Below are positions 1 through 11,048 of a DNA stretch of 64,000 nucleotides, piece by piece. Under the pieces are notes generated by a model. That model was not told where the DNA came from. It saw only the letters and a program-made list of their open reading frames with translations, and searched no databases. A program made the position numbers and the translations under genes. The first letter of the stretch is position 1. Each line of letters begins with the position of its first letter. Location of the stretch: the NCBI GenBank assembly GCA_001414345.1, contig LLCB01000127.1:62001-126000 (forward strand). Direction: 5' to 3'. This DNA is from Hymenoscyphus infarciens (taxonomy: Eukaryota > Ascomycota > Leotiomycetes > Helotiales > Helotiaceae).

Positions 1-3000
1 TACTAGAATATAAAGCTAGTAATTAGAATAGTAATAGAGAGTATATATATAGTATAGAAAAATAAGAGCTATATGTTCTTAGCTTAACTAGATATAGTAG
101 AGGCTTTTAACTAAGTAGACTATATATAGCTACTTTATATATTAAGAGAGAAGAAGGTTCTATAATAGATAGTAATATAAATAGAGAGCTTTCTTTCTAG
201 ATAAAGAGCTATATTATTCTTTAATAGATAATTAGTAAATAAAAGAGACTTTAAATAGAGTGTTTTATAAGGATTAGTACTATTACTAATACTATTTATT
301 CTCTTTATCTTATTACTATATAAGAACTTAGTAAGAATTAATAGGCTTATTATAATAGGCTTTATAGATAATATAAACCTACTTATAATATTAAAAAGTA
401 TAATAGTAAGCTATAGAATACTTAAGATAGCTTAAAGAGTATATAATAAGTAAGTAAATAAGTAAGAGATAGCTTTTAGCTTAAAAAAGATAGTACTTAT
501 ATACTTTATAAGAATAAGAGTATTATAGAAGGAGATAGTCGAATTTAAAGAGATAAGGCTTATACTAGTTAAGTATATAAGGTTTTTAGAAGTAGAGCTT
601 AATAAGAAACTAAACTAGAAGGTATACTAAGAAAGAGTCTAAAAGAAGCTTATAATATAAACCTTTATACTTAGAAGGCTTACTAGAAAGATATAAGAAG
701 TAAACTACTACTAAGTAAGATAGATATATATAGTAGTAATAAGAAGTGTAATTATATATAAGGTATTAATATAATACTATACTATACTAAAAGAAGAGAA
801 TATAAAAGGAGTAGTAAGAAGCTTCTCTATATAATAAGTAAAATACTTATAAGTAGTAGTAAAAGCATATAAAGCTACTTTAGTTTAAAGCTTAGAAGTT
901 AAAATAGACTATATACTAATTAATCTATATCTTAATCTATAAATAGCTGCTTTTAAGAGGAAGTTCTAAAGGTCTAAGCTAGAAGAACTAATCTAAAATA
1001 CCTATAAATATATAGTAATATAGCTAAAAAGAAGAAAGAGAGATAGACTAATAAAGGTAAGAAAGGTAATACTATACTTATAAATAGTAAGATAAGAGTA
1101 AGAAGAAGAGTAGAAAGTAGAAGAAGTAGGATTTAAGTATAATACTATACTTATAGAATAGAAGAACTATCTAAAGACTTAAAGAAGAAAGACTTAAAGA
1201 AGAAAGACTTAAGAGAGGAACTTAATATAATATATAGAAGTGTTAGATAAAGTAGACTTAGATAAGTAAGAGCTATAAAAGGTCTATAAGAGGCTTACTA
1301 AGGTAAAGAGCTTACTACTCGTCTAAGTATAAATAGAGGTAATAGAACTAAATATCTTCCTTTTTATAAAAAGAGTACTAAACTAGGTTATACTATAATA
1401 TATTTATATAAGTAGTAAGAAGATAGTAGAATACTTATTTCTATTTTACTAGAATATTTTATAAAAAAGAGACATACTTATAAGAGCTCTAGGAAAGAGG
1501 ATTAAGAATCTATAAGAGCTAAGAGAAGCACTAGTAAATAGGAAACTAGTATCGAGGGTAACTACTTAGCTACTTAGGCTTAGAAGATTCTAGGAGTATA
1601 GGCTAGTACTAGAATTACTTAAGAAGAGAGAGAAGAGTAAAGAAGAGATAAAAGAAAGAGAGAAAGAGAAGGAGAGAGCTAAGGTATACTAGAAAGTAAG
1701 ACCTTAGCTCTAATAATTCTAAAAGTAAATATACCTCTTATACTACTAATATATATCTTAGTAGGTTAAATATACTAACTTACTACACCTCTCTACTATA
1801 TTACTAAGTTAAAAAGATAAGCTTTAAATAGATAGTAGTAGGAACTAAAGAAAAGGAGAATTGTACTTATAAGAAAGCTTAAGAGGTAAAGAAGAATAAG
1901 CTAAAAGGTTATATAAACTAGAATAGAAGATATACTACTTACTCTTAGAGCTCGGCCTATAGCCTACGTAGTGTAAGAATAATAATAATAATAATATCTT
2001 ATATAAGCTACTTTTATTAAGATAAGCGATATAAGAAATACTAAGGCTATTTAAAGAGCTATTAATATAATTATTTTTTTAAAGTACTTTATTTAATTTA
2101 ATCTATAAATCTAGTTATTTAAATATATACTTTGTATATTATATATTATATTATATAAGTCTAAAGTATAAGGCTAAAAATAAGTAGATTTAGAATCTAG
2201 AGTAAAAAGCTTAAATCTAAAAGAAGTAGTTATACTAAAGTATTTATTATACTATTAATTAAAATATTAATAATATTAATAGTAATATAATTTAATATTA
2301 TTAGAATTATATAGTATAAATAATACGTATTAAACTCTATTTTTAATAATATATCGTAGTAGTATAATACTCTAGATACTACTAGTAATACTACTAATAT
2401 TAAAATTTAGATATTTAATTTATTTCAAAGCTAATACTAAAGTCTTAAAAACAAAGAATATAAGAGCTTAAAACTACTAAAGCTTACTCTAAAGCCTTAT
2501 ATTTAGAATTTATACTAAGTAGTATAGCTCGAAAGCATAGACGTGAATACTATAAGTATCTCACAAATAGTACATAGCTTATCTACTTAAACATAGCTTA
2601 TCCACTTAAACATAGCTTCTCTACTTAAGCATCGCTTATCTACTGACTACGTATAGTGGTGCCGCTCTTGCTAAATTAGTTATTACTTACTGATAGCTCC
2701 TAGTTTACTTCTTTTTTCAACTCGTTATATTATAAGTATAATAACCTACTTCTTTCCTACTTCTTTCCTCTCTTCTAGTAGGCCGTTATTAAGCTAATTA
2801 TCTACTATATAGTTCTAAATATCTAGTATAGCTTCTTTCTAGTGTTATTTACCTTTATTATAAGTTCTGTTTCTATATACTTTACCTTTTATACTCTATA
2901 TACTTTACCTTTTATATACTAACCTCGAGAAGATCTAATATAGTAAAGGATATAACTAAGCCTCTCTATCTTAATTAAGAGCTTAACTTAGATCAGATTA

Positions 3001-3750
3001 AGGATTTATTCTCGCTAAAGTCTCTTAATAACGTTACTCTTAAATAATAACTCTAAAACCCTACTAACAAGTCCTCTAAGAAGGCTGGCGAGGCTGGCAT
3101 AGCTGGTAACCCTTTGAATATTGCTAATACTAAGGGAGGCGATTATGGAGGATTTACTATAGACGGCTACGCTAAATGGTTCTTTCGTAAAGCTGATTTT
3201 AATAACAACGTTAGCCTTAGTCTTAAGTCTATCTAAGTACTACTAAATCGAATTCCTAGACTTAGTTAAGCTTTCGTAGAAGTTAATAAGGCTAAAGTAT
3301 ACTATACTTTGATCTTAACTAAATATAAAAACCTATGTAAGCGTAAGCGCGAGGTTCAAAAGAGTCTATGTAAATAAAGCCTTAAGAAGTCTCGTTTTAT
3401 CTACGAGTAGATATATAAGGTATGTTCTTACTAGTAGTATTAGTTATAGATACTAACTTAGTTAGCTAGCTAGTATAATAAGAACTAAAAAGGAGGACTT
3501 TAAGAAGAAGAGTACTAAGGTCGACGTAAGTTTACTTCTTGTTTATACCTCTCTAGATATATTATTCTAACTACTAATACTAATAGAAGATAAACGTTAT
3601 ACTATAATAGGAGATTAACGCTATAGAAGCAGAGTTACTCTCTAGTAGGCTCTCTACTAGGCTTAATCTCTAATTAATGTTTACTTACTCGGTAGAAACC
3701 TTCTTCGAGACTGAGGGTAATACGGAAAGCGCCACTGTTAAGGGAGAGGA
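1..3750. mobile_element. RIP-degraded transposon block, left end of window
   Basis: This stretch is extremely AT-rich, dominated by TA dinucleotides, with CA and TG almost absent over long runs and no long open frame. That is the footprint of repeat-induced point mutation on old transposons. Some reading frames still show through. On the plus strand near 1,480-1,975 and 3,060-3,420, protein-like sequence is interrupted mainly by TAG/TAA codons that a C-to-T change in CAG/CAA would create. The 3,060-3,420 part is less mutated and reads as a Lys/Arg-rich protein segment. I could not assign either coding remnant to a transposon family, and I found no terminal repeats inside the window, so the element or elements may begin outside it. 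Confidence 0.8.
2572..2650. repeat. Short tandem repeat, about 20-bp unit, four copies
   Basis: A unit of about 20 bp built on CATAGCTTATCYACTTAAA is repeated about four times in direct orientation with a few substitutions. It lies inside the RIP-degraded block and probably belongs to a transposon. Confidence 0.65.
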
Positions 3751-3979
3751 CGCCTATAACTAGGCATTTTGTAATTAATGCTTTGGTGTGATTTGGCCTT
3801 TATAGTGTGATATTGCGATATTACTGATCTATATTAGTAGTGCTTTGTTTTTAAGGGTTCCTTGAACATTAGTGACGTAGGTACGTGGATATGGGGTGGA
3901 GGGGATTTGTTATATTACTGGCGCTGATAGACAAATAAAAGTATTATACGCACCTCTCTAAATTTATGGCGATTGATAT

Positions 3980-4200
3980 TATTATTATTAGCGGCTTACG
4001 TAGTACTTAAATGGCTTACCTACTAGTTAATAGCTTATCTAGCTATTGATGGCTTATCTAACCATTGCTAGCTTATCTGGCCTTACCTGGCGAGTCCTAG
4101 TAGCTTGGCGAGGGATGGCTCACCTGGTAGTGAGTAGCTTACCCGCGAATCTAGGGATCACTGGACTTGAAATTCCTTGGCTGTATTTCGGCCTTCTAGG
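3980..4200. repeat. Degenerate TGGCTTATCTA-type repeats at the edge of the AT-rich block
   Basis: The motif TRGCTTAYCTR recurs roughly every 18-25 bp from 3,990 to about 4,150. Base composition rises from AT-rich to balanced across the same stretch. The 69-codon frame here (4,046-4,255) is made of this repeat and is not credible as a gene. It marks the border between the transposon block and the IPK1 gene. Confidence 0.5.
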
Positions 4201-4522
4201 CCCCGATTTACAGGGGCCGTGTGGGTTGTGGATTTATGTATGTCCTTCGTACTAAGGAAGCCACGTAAGGGTGGTGTCTTTATTAAAGGCACGGCCTTAC
4301 GGAGGGTAGGAAAAGTATGCCTGTGGTGTGGCAGCTACTAGTGAGTTAGGTTTAAGGTAGTTCCTTCCTCCGTCGAGTCGTGCCAGCCAATACAATAAAG
4401 CCGCGGTTTTACGGTAACCGTGATTGGCGAACCACCAACCGGCCGAGCTAAATCTTTCTTTTCTCTCGAGAACATACGAGATTCCCTTCTGAATCTCATA
4501 TACAGCCTCAACAACCATTATC

Positions 4523-5795
4523 ATGGTGGAACGGATTCCTATATTGCCTATAAAAACGGCCATTACCTATTTGGGCGAGGGTGCGGCGAATATTGTTTAT
4601 CGCATCTCGGTCCCTTACCCCACACCCCCACCAAGCCAAGTCGAAGAGTATGGGGAAGGTACACCGCCTCCCAGCGATATCGAGGTTGAGGAAATAGATG
4701 AACAACCCCTTTCGGCTTCAGAGTTGAAGACCTTTGATCGTAAGTTAATTAGCGTGTTTGAGGAGAGAATAGTGCGAAGTAGACTGAAGTTTTCCTTCAT
4801 CAATACTAGCTCCTTCCTCTTCTGGTCGATTTCCATCTAATATCCTCCGCTAACCCCATCTTAGACAAACTGCTACGTCTTCGCAAAAACCTAGCAACCA
4901 CGCTACCATGCGCCGTTTCTCAAAAGAACTGGCTTCGGCTTATCGTTCCCATGTTCGGCGCGGAACAATTGGTCGACCAATGTCTTGTCCAGCTTCGTCC
5001 AGCCAAGGTTGTTGAACGCCTAAACAAGGAGCTCCTAGACTCACAGAATTCCAAGAATCCTTCTAAAAGTTCTTTACGTTCTGCAGATGCTCGTCCCACC
5101 AAGCGCCATGGAATCTTCCTAGCTGACGACGAGCATGGTTTACTAGTTACGGATATGACTCCAGGTAAGAAAAAAAAACATACTTTCATTCATTTTTTTA
5201 CTAATGGTATATAGGACCTCACGGCGAAGGAGTAATTGAATTCAAACCAAAATGGCTCGTTCAATCTCCTTCTGTCCCTCCAAACTCAAAACGCTGTCGA
5301 CAATGCGCCAGACGAGCTCGTGCCAACGCAGAATCAGTCCGTAGCGGTGGTTATGTAGGCCGCAAACCATTTTGCCCCCTGGACCTAATGTCTAAAAAGA
5401 GCACCGATATCGACCGCATCACTTCACAACTGGAGCCCGACCCAAAGAAAGTGCCACGATTTAGGCGTTGGCTGCAATCAAATACCTTGCTGAAGCGACT
5501 TAGCGATGCACAAATTCAACTCGATCCAAAAGGTGTTTTTGATGCTGATCCTGAAGATGAGAAATTCCGTCTAGCTATGACCTTGAGGGATTGTACCGTG
5601 TTCTTGAAATTTCCACCTAATGCGAAGGATGATGATAAAATCGAAGCCAGAATTGGTGATCTGGATTTGAAGAGTCCTGGAAAAGCAGAGTATTGGAGAA
5701 CGACGGAGAGGGAATTAATTGACGAGGGATGGTATATGGGAACAGAGAAGGAGTCGGATCGTCAACCTCTGACTTGCAGTCTGTCTAGGAAATAG
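4523..5795 (+). CDS. IPK1: Inositol-pentakisphosphate 2-kinase
   Basis: The enzyme phosphorylates inositol pentakisphosphate at the 2-position to make inositol hexakisphosphate (phytate); the yeast enzyme is nuclear and supports mRNA export. My model is three exons, 4,523-4,739, 4,865-5,164 and 5,215-5,795, giving 365 residues. The first intron has a GTAAGT donor, a CTAAC branch site and a TTAG acceptor; the second is GTAAGA...ATAG. All phases agree. Family motifs are visible: the N-terminal nucleotide-binding segment GEGAANIVYRI (about residues 18-28), the signature EFKPKW (about 181-186) joined exactly across intron 2, and the CRQC cysteine pair that follows (200-203). The start is the first ATG in frame, 17 codons before the GEGAAN motif. 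The gene begins less than 1 kb from the RIP-degraded block but its coding sequence is intact and of normal composition. Confidence 0.93.
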
Positions 5796-8700
5796 GCTCA
5801 GACTGAGTTGATTAGGTATAGCATGGGTGATTTTTGGGGCATGGATTTCTCTTACTATATACAAATATTGCTGATGATGACTGGACTTGCGCACCGATGT
5901 CCTTTTTTACATGGCTAGTGCGGAGGAAAAACTGTAAAACTATAGGAGATTATGGATGGCCTTTGAGACTTGTGGTATTCAGATCATGAATATATGTATT
6001 ATTAGGATCCCAAAGGCTCAGTAACAACAATGAATTTACGCAAGTCTCCTCCTTGCTCAAGCGAGCATAAAGCTCCTTGACTTCTTCCCGCATCCAACCA
6101 ACCACATGCTCTCAACCAAAGAGCTTACTCGTGCACTTGGTCAAATCAATCAAGCAACTAGATTCGGTAAAGTAAAGTACTAAAAGCCACTCATTCTCTC
6201 AAGCGAATTTTATGATAACCCACCCCCAAGTCGCACAGCCGCTATCAACACGAAAGAGTTACAATTTCCGGGCTACTTGGCTTCAAACCCCCCAAGGACT
6301 TCTTGGCATCCCGCATCATAATATCTCCCTATGTTCAGTGGTGTAGAAAGGCGGATTTACAGACTCCTAGAGAAGGTAATCTAGTGGTTAAATGGCGAAC
6401 GCGAATTCCAGATCGGGTAATAGAACGTGTTACCGTCTTCCTTAATTCACTAAAATACCAAGCCGCCAATTATTAAAACTACAACCGTCAACTTCTACGC
6501 TCCAATCGCCATTCCCCCTAACTACCTAAAGCTCACATTAATAAGTTTCGACGGTGGGATAAAAAGCGACGGTAGATGGGGCCAGTTTTTGGTTCGTTTG
6601 GGTACGAAATACTCCCACGAGAAATAGGCATTTAGGGCTGATAGACGGACTAAGACACTTTTCTGAGGAAGGAAGATAGGACATAGGATTCTATCGTGCA
6701 TCGAAAGAGCTGGCTTTGAAACCATGGGCCCATGATAGGCCAGGAGTTTTCGGGTTGTGTAAGTTAGAATCGAAACCGGGAAAGAAAAGAAGGTATTTAG
6801 ATAGCGATCTATGAGTCTATACTTTGAAGTCTCGGAAATTACTTTTCTTTACTTGTTTTATCTAAAATCTTTCAGAGAATTAAATAATTTATCTATATTT
6901 AGAGAGCTTTTTATTTCTATATAACTTTACATCTCTCAGAGATTTATTTCATAAATCTAATTGTTTTAAAGTACTTGATAATATACTTTGCTACATATAT
7001 TATATTTTTAAGACTTAAACTTATAAAACTTAAGATGTAGAATAATTGGTGAATAAAGTATCCCAGAGCCTGTTTCTATACTTACTATTTCTATCGAGAT
7101 CATGTCATTCTAGGACCGCTAGGTCAATATCTGGAACACTTTTATTACTGTATACTGGGGGCAGCTAATTTACGGCCAGCTTTTTTGACATTGTGGAATG
7201 TAGACTTTACTTATGTGTGAAACGGGCTAATTTCCACACTAGAAAGTACACATTATTTTTCTTTCCTATGCGAAAAGGACTCTGGAATGTGGTCTTAGAA
7301 TTTGCCAGCAAGATGGGAAACGACAGTAGACGATACTTATCGCTCCGCTCACTGAGACCTCACGTATCCAAAGGAAGTCCAAATTTCAGCTTTCTCCTTT
7401 AGTGAAAAGTATGCTAATTTGAAAAACAAGCAAAGCAAGCGCAAGATAGCCCAGTTTGGGGACGTAGTATTCCCTGTAGCAAATTAAATTTTTTATCTAT
7501 CGAACCTTGCCCGGGGTTCCTCGGTCTTGTTTTTAACGATGCGAACACGGTATACCGTATTTGGGAAAGATGAAAAGTGAGGATTATTTCCGCTTCTGCT
7601 AAAAGCTTAAGAATTTGAATTTGAGCTTGCATCGCCGGATGTTTTAGGTGCGTCTGTACTTGTAGTTTTAGTAGATCATAGAGACTGCTTTGCATAGAGA
7701 ACTTTGGTGCGAAAGTTTTCTTGGGAGAAGTATAAAAAGGAGATCGAATTCTTTCTTTGTTGGCAGGTTCGAAGTGAGTTCCGCTTACGCAGGTTCTTTA
7801 TCTCGGTGGACTGGAGGCATAACTTCTTTCCCTGCTCGCTATCACTGCTATGTTCACCAGCAGAGATGAATGTCTGGGCTGTGCTTACCGTGGAGAGAAA
7901 GGAAACCTGCACTGCATTTGAAACTAGTTATCTTTTTGAACCTTGTTTATTCTGGGGGTTCAATGCAAGTACTTGATGGTAGGCTAGTGGGTAGAAAGTT
8001 GTTACTGTTGAAAAGAATTTTGTTGTCTTTTTCAAGTCAGCCTCCAGATCCCAGTACAAACATGGCAATGTTATGCATCTTATCTTCTAATTGTCGTGTT
8101 TTTTCTTAAATAGGCTTTGTAAATCGTTAAGAATACTTTCAACAGAGCTCGCTGCAGTTAAACTTATGGCTAGAATATTCCAAGGGTTGGTTGTTGTTTG
8201 GTTTCCCTGGAGTATGTCCTTTATCAATATCTGTAATCAAAAACACTACCTCAATGAGTTGCTCACTCGAACCTATAAAGCGCAACACTAGGTGAGCTAC
8301 AGAAGAGAAATATATCCTTGGAGTTGGAAAAGATAGTAGACTGTTATCTAAGCAATAGAGTCTTGGCATAAAATATAAGAGGCTGTCCGGCTGTCCGGTC
8401 GATTTGCTTGTTCAAATGTCATCCTACCCGCTGGAATATTCCTATCAAAGAGACGAGTTGTTATCTATAATACTACCTTAAGAAAATCCACAACACATTT
8501 GGATCCTTCCTTTCTAGCTATGCCCTGTCAAAAATCAACAAAGCTCCTCACAGGCTCCTGAAAATCAAAGCTATCTATAAGATGTCGATAAATTGAACTG
8601 GGAAAGTTGCCTTGGTAGGGAAAGAACAAGAAGTTTCTTACTATCGAAAATATATATGTTGTCGTTCAGAGGCCGTCTGTAGGATTCAATTTACATGCTA

Positions 8701-9726
8701 ACGGATCTTGGTGGTATCCTATAATGATGATATTCCATAGTACCGAACTGGTTAGGAAATTGTAGATGAATGATTGTTGTAACCTTGTAATATGGAAGTT
8801 GCAAGTGAGCTTCTCTTCTAACTTTCTGAGAGACGGAGTGCTTTTGGCGTTTTTGCTATTACTGCCTACCTACTTCCTGTTCTAGCACTTCAACTTGGAG
8901 AAGATTATTCTCCAGCGATAGGTGAAGAAAGAAGTCGTAAAACACCCATCCAAAGCCTCTCTAGTAATGGAAAGTCTATCTCTATAGCTGATCAGAAAAA
9001 GTAGCCTAGGAACATTCAATCTACTCTAGAGAAGTTTTTGCAGCAACTTTCGAATGTTTATTGTAGGTACCGGATAGTGAGGAAAGCAAGGAAGACATAA
9101 CTATTCGATATGCCACCAACGACTAACCAGAAAAAACCAAGATGTGTACTTTAGAGAGTGAAATATGGGACTTTTTTTAATTCCATGGGGGTGTACTTAC
9201 GAACGTTCCATGTTCTTATCTCATATTACTCTTGCCTCTATCTAAAAACCTTTTTTTGTGAAACTCCAGCTCAGGTCAATTATATCTCATCCAAAAGAAA
9301 GACCCGGAATACCAAAACAAACCACTTAAGTATACTCCCCCCCCCCCCCCCATACAGAAAAAAGCCTAAACAAAACACGTTGGAGACACTTCGTAGCATA
9401 CTATACCACGTCGATGACGAAACCACAGGCATTTACTCACAAGAAAACTTCAAGTCGTGTATTATAAACTGCACATTACCCGAAAAAGACATTTGTCAAG
9501 AACGAGGTCCTCTTCGACACTCGTTGAATTTTATTTCGTACCCTTCTGCTGTCACTCGAATTGCGAGCCTCCTTTTTCCCTTAACGATTCAACTCTACTT
9601 ATTCAAATCACTCATCCTCAAAATTTCAAGCTCTCTCTTCCCCATTAAAAAAACAAATATCATTACACTAGACAACTTCTCACTATCCCAAGCCTTTCTC
9701 CCAAGCTCTATTATCTTCTCTCTTAT
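5796..9726. other. Gene-empty stretch between IPK1 and the small hypothetical gene
   Basis: I see no convincing gene here on either strand. The open frames are short (up to 214 codons at 9,158-9,802), start at arbitrary positions and show no recognisable domain or splice logic. A more AT-rich patch at about 6,830-7,060 contains a stretch resembling 2,075-2,150 in the left transposon block (AAAGTACTT followed by ATATACTTTG and an ATATTATAT run), so it may be an old repeat fragment. A C15 homopolymer sits at about 9,337-9,351. Confidence 0.6.
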
Positions 9727-10339
9727 TTATTTACAAGTCTTAACCGTATACTCCACAGTATCATTCCCCGTCTTCCAAACCTTAGGTTTAAAATCAAGGT
9801 AAACCAACTCTCCCTTCTCCGGCGTCCACTGCCCATTCGTGTCGCGATAGTAGACCTGTACAGCCATTAGCAAAGCCCCATCACAAGCGCGCCCGAATTT
9901 CAAAAAGGAAAAAGGAAAAAAGAAAACGAGTTTAAAAAAGTGCCTGGCAAACTCACAATCTCCCCACTCCCCGCATCCCGAACCTCCACGGTGGTGTGAG
10001 ATACAGCACCCTCCGTCTTCCACTCCACCTCGTAACATTTATCCTCCTGCACTAAGAAGGGTTGTGAGCAGCGTACGTTTCCGTCGTCATCGAGGCATTT
10101 TTCGACTGCGTAGTCGAGGACTTCGCCATGGGCGACGGCGGTTGTGTGTGCTTGGTTGTATTAGCAGGATGCAAGACGGGGAGGGATGGGAGGGGAAAGT
10201 ATGGAGAAGATAGGGAAGAGAGGGAGGATATGGAATGGGATGGGATAGGGATGAGAGACTTACGATCAACCATAGGCCTCAAAGACCCACAAATCGACAA
10301 ACCCGCCGCCAAAATGTGTTGAGGGTTGGGAATATACAT
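9727..10339 (-). CDS. Small hypothetical protein, three exons, 132 residues
   Basis: I do not recognise this protein. Three exons on the minus strand, 10,264-10,339, 9,957-10,150 and 9,727-9,855, join with matching phases into 132 residues. Intron 1 is GTAAGT...CAAG with a CTAAT branch-like site, and intron 2 is GTGAGT...ACAG. The N-terminal part contains the moderately hydrophobic run ILAAGLSICGSL (about residues 9-20), which could be a weak signal peptide or a hydrophobic core. The rest is acidic and polar, with Cys at about 17, 44, 52, 63 and 131. The middle reads like a small beta-rich fold (alternating Val/Thr/Tyr, a YYRDTNGQW segment after intron 2). The support is the splice and phase consistency, not homology. 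A secreted small protein is possible but unproven, and an additional 5' exon cannot be excluded. Confidence 0.6.
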
Positions 10340-11048
10340 TATCGCAAATTCCCTATCTTCTTTTCTTTTCTTTTCTTCTTCAAGTATGTTTCTTTCGCCT
10401 CAAAGACTTTCTGGATGAGCGAGAAGAGGATCGATAACATGGTCTATATACCTCCTTTCCAACAACCACGCCTCACTCGTCAACACACTAAGACGTTGAA
10501 TGACGACACGATGAGGCTAGGAGAAGCACGTGTTGATGACGATGCTGATGGGGAAAAAAACAGTGTGGAAGAGAGCTAGAGCTAGAACAATGCGGGGGAA
10601 GTGGAGAGGGGAGCTAAGAGACGAACGACATCTTGAGGGGGCGAGAAGGGGACTAGGCGATGCGAGGTGGGTAAGGGGCAGGACCGTGTTGTTGGAGCCT
10701 GGTCTCTGATCTTCGCCACTTGGCTGTTTCACGATCACGAGGACGCACGGAAACATATAACAGGAAATAGCAAGGATAAAGGGTGCTTTTGAAAAGACCC
10801 AAACAGAGAATATTCAGTTCAAGGAACAAAGTTCGATGGGTATCAAGTTCTTTCTAATCGTATACTTCGTCTCCTCTCCTAGCATCGTGCCCACTCCCAA
10901 CAAACTAAACATGCCACTTTTCGCATGCCGTGCTGTGCCGTGTCCTTCAAAAACGCCAAATTAATCCCAAGCAATGTTATACAAACAACAAAAGGGGAGG
11001 CTCGTTACTTATACACCCAATAATACCCAATCCCACTTCATTCAATCT
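10340..11048. other. Intergenic region between the small hypothetical gene and the lipase
   Basis: No supported gene. The sequence holds a pyrimidine-rich run (TCTTTTCTTTTC at about 10,357-10,380) immediately upstream of the small minus-strand gene, and several overlapping short frames on both strands without domain features. Confidence 0.5.

Noticed and set aside
4046..4255. 69-codon plus-strand frame as a gene
   Set aside because: It is composed of the degenerate TGGCTTATCTA repeat and has no conserved feature.
9337..9351. Poly-C tract as a fourth MITE end
   Set aside because: No matching poly-G arm lies within several hundred bases and the neighbouring bases do not fit the TA-CTMTC tip.
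9158..9802. 214-codon plus-strand frame as a gene
   Set aside because: It overlaps the well-supported last exon of the minus-strand small gene, is low-complexity (Ser/Leu/Ile/Lys) and contains a C15 homopolymer tract.
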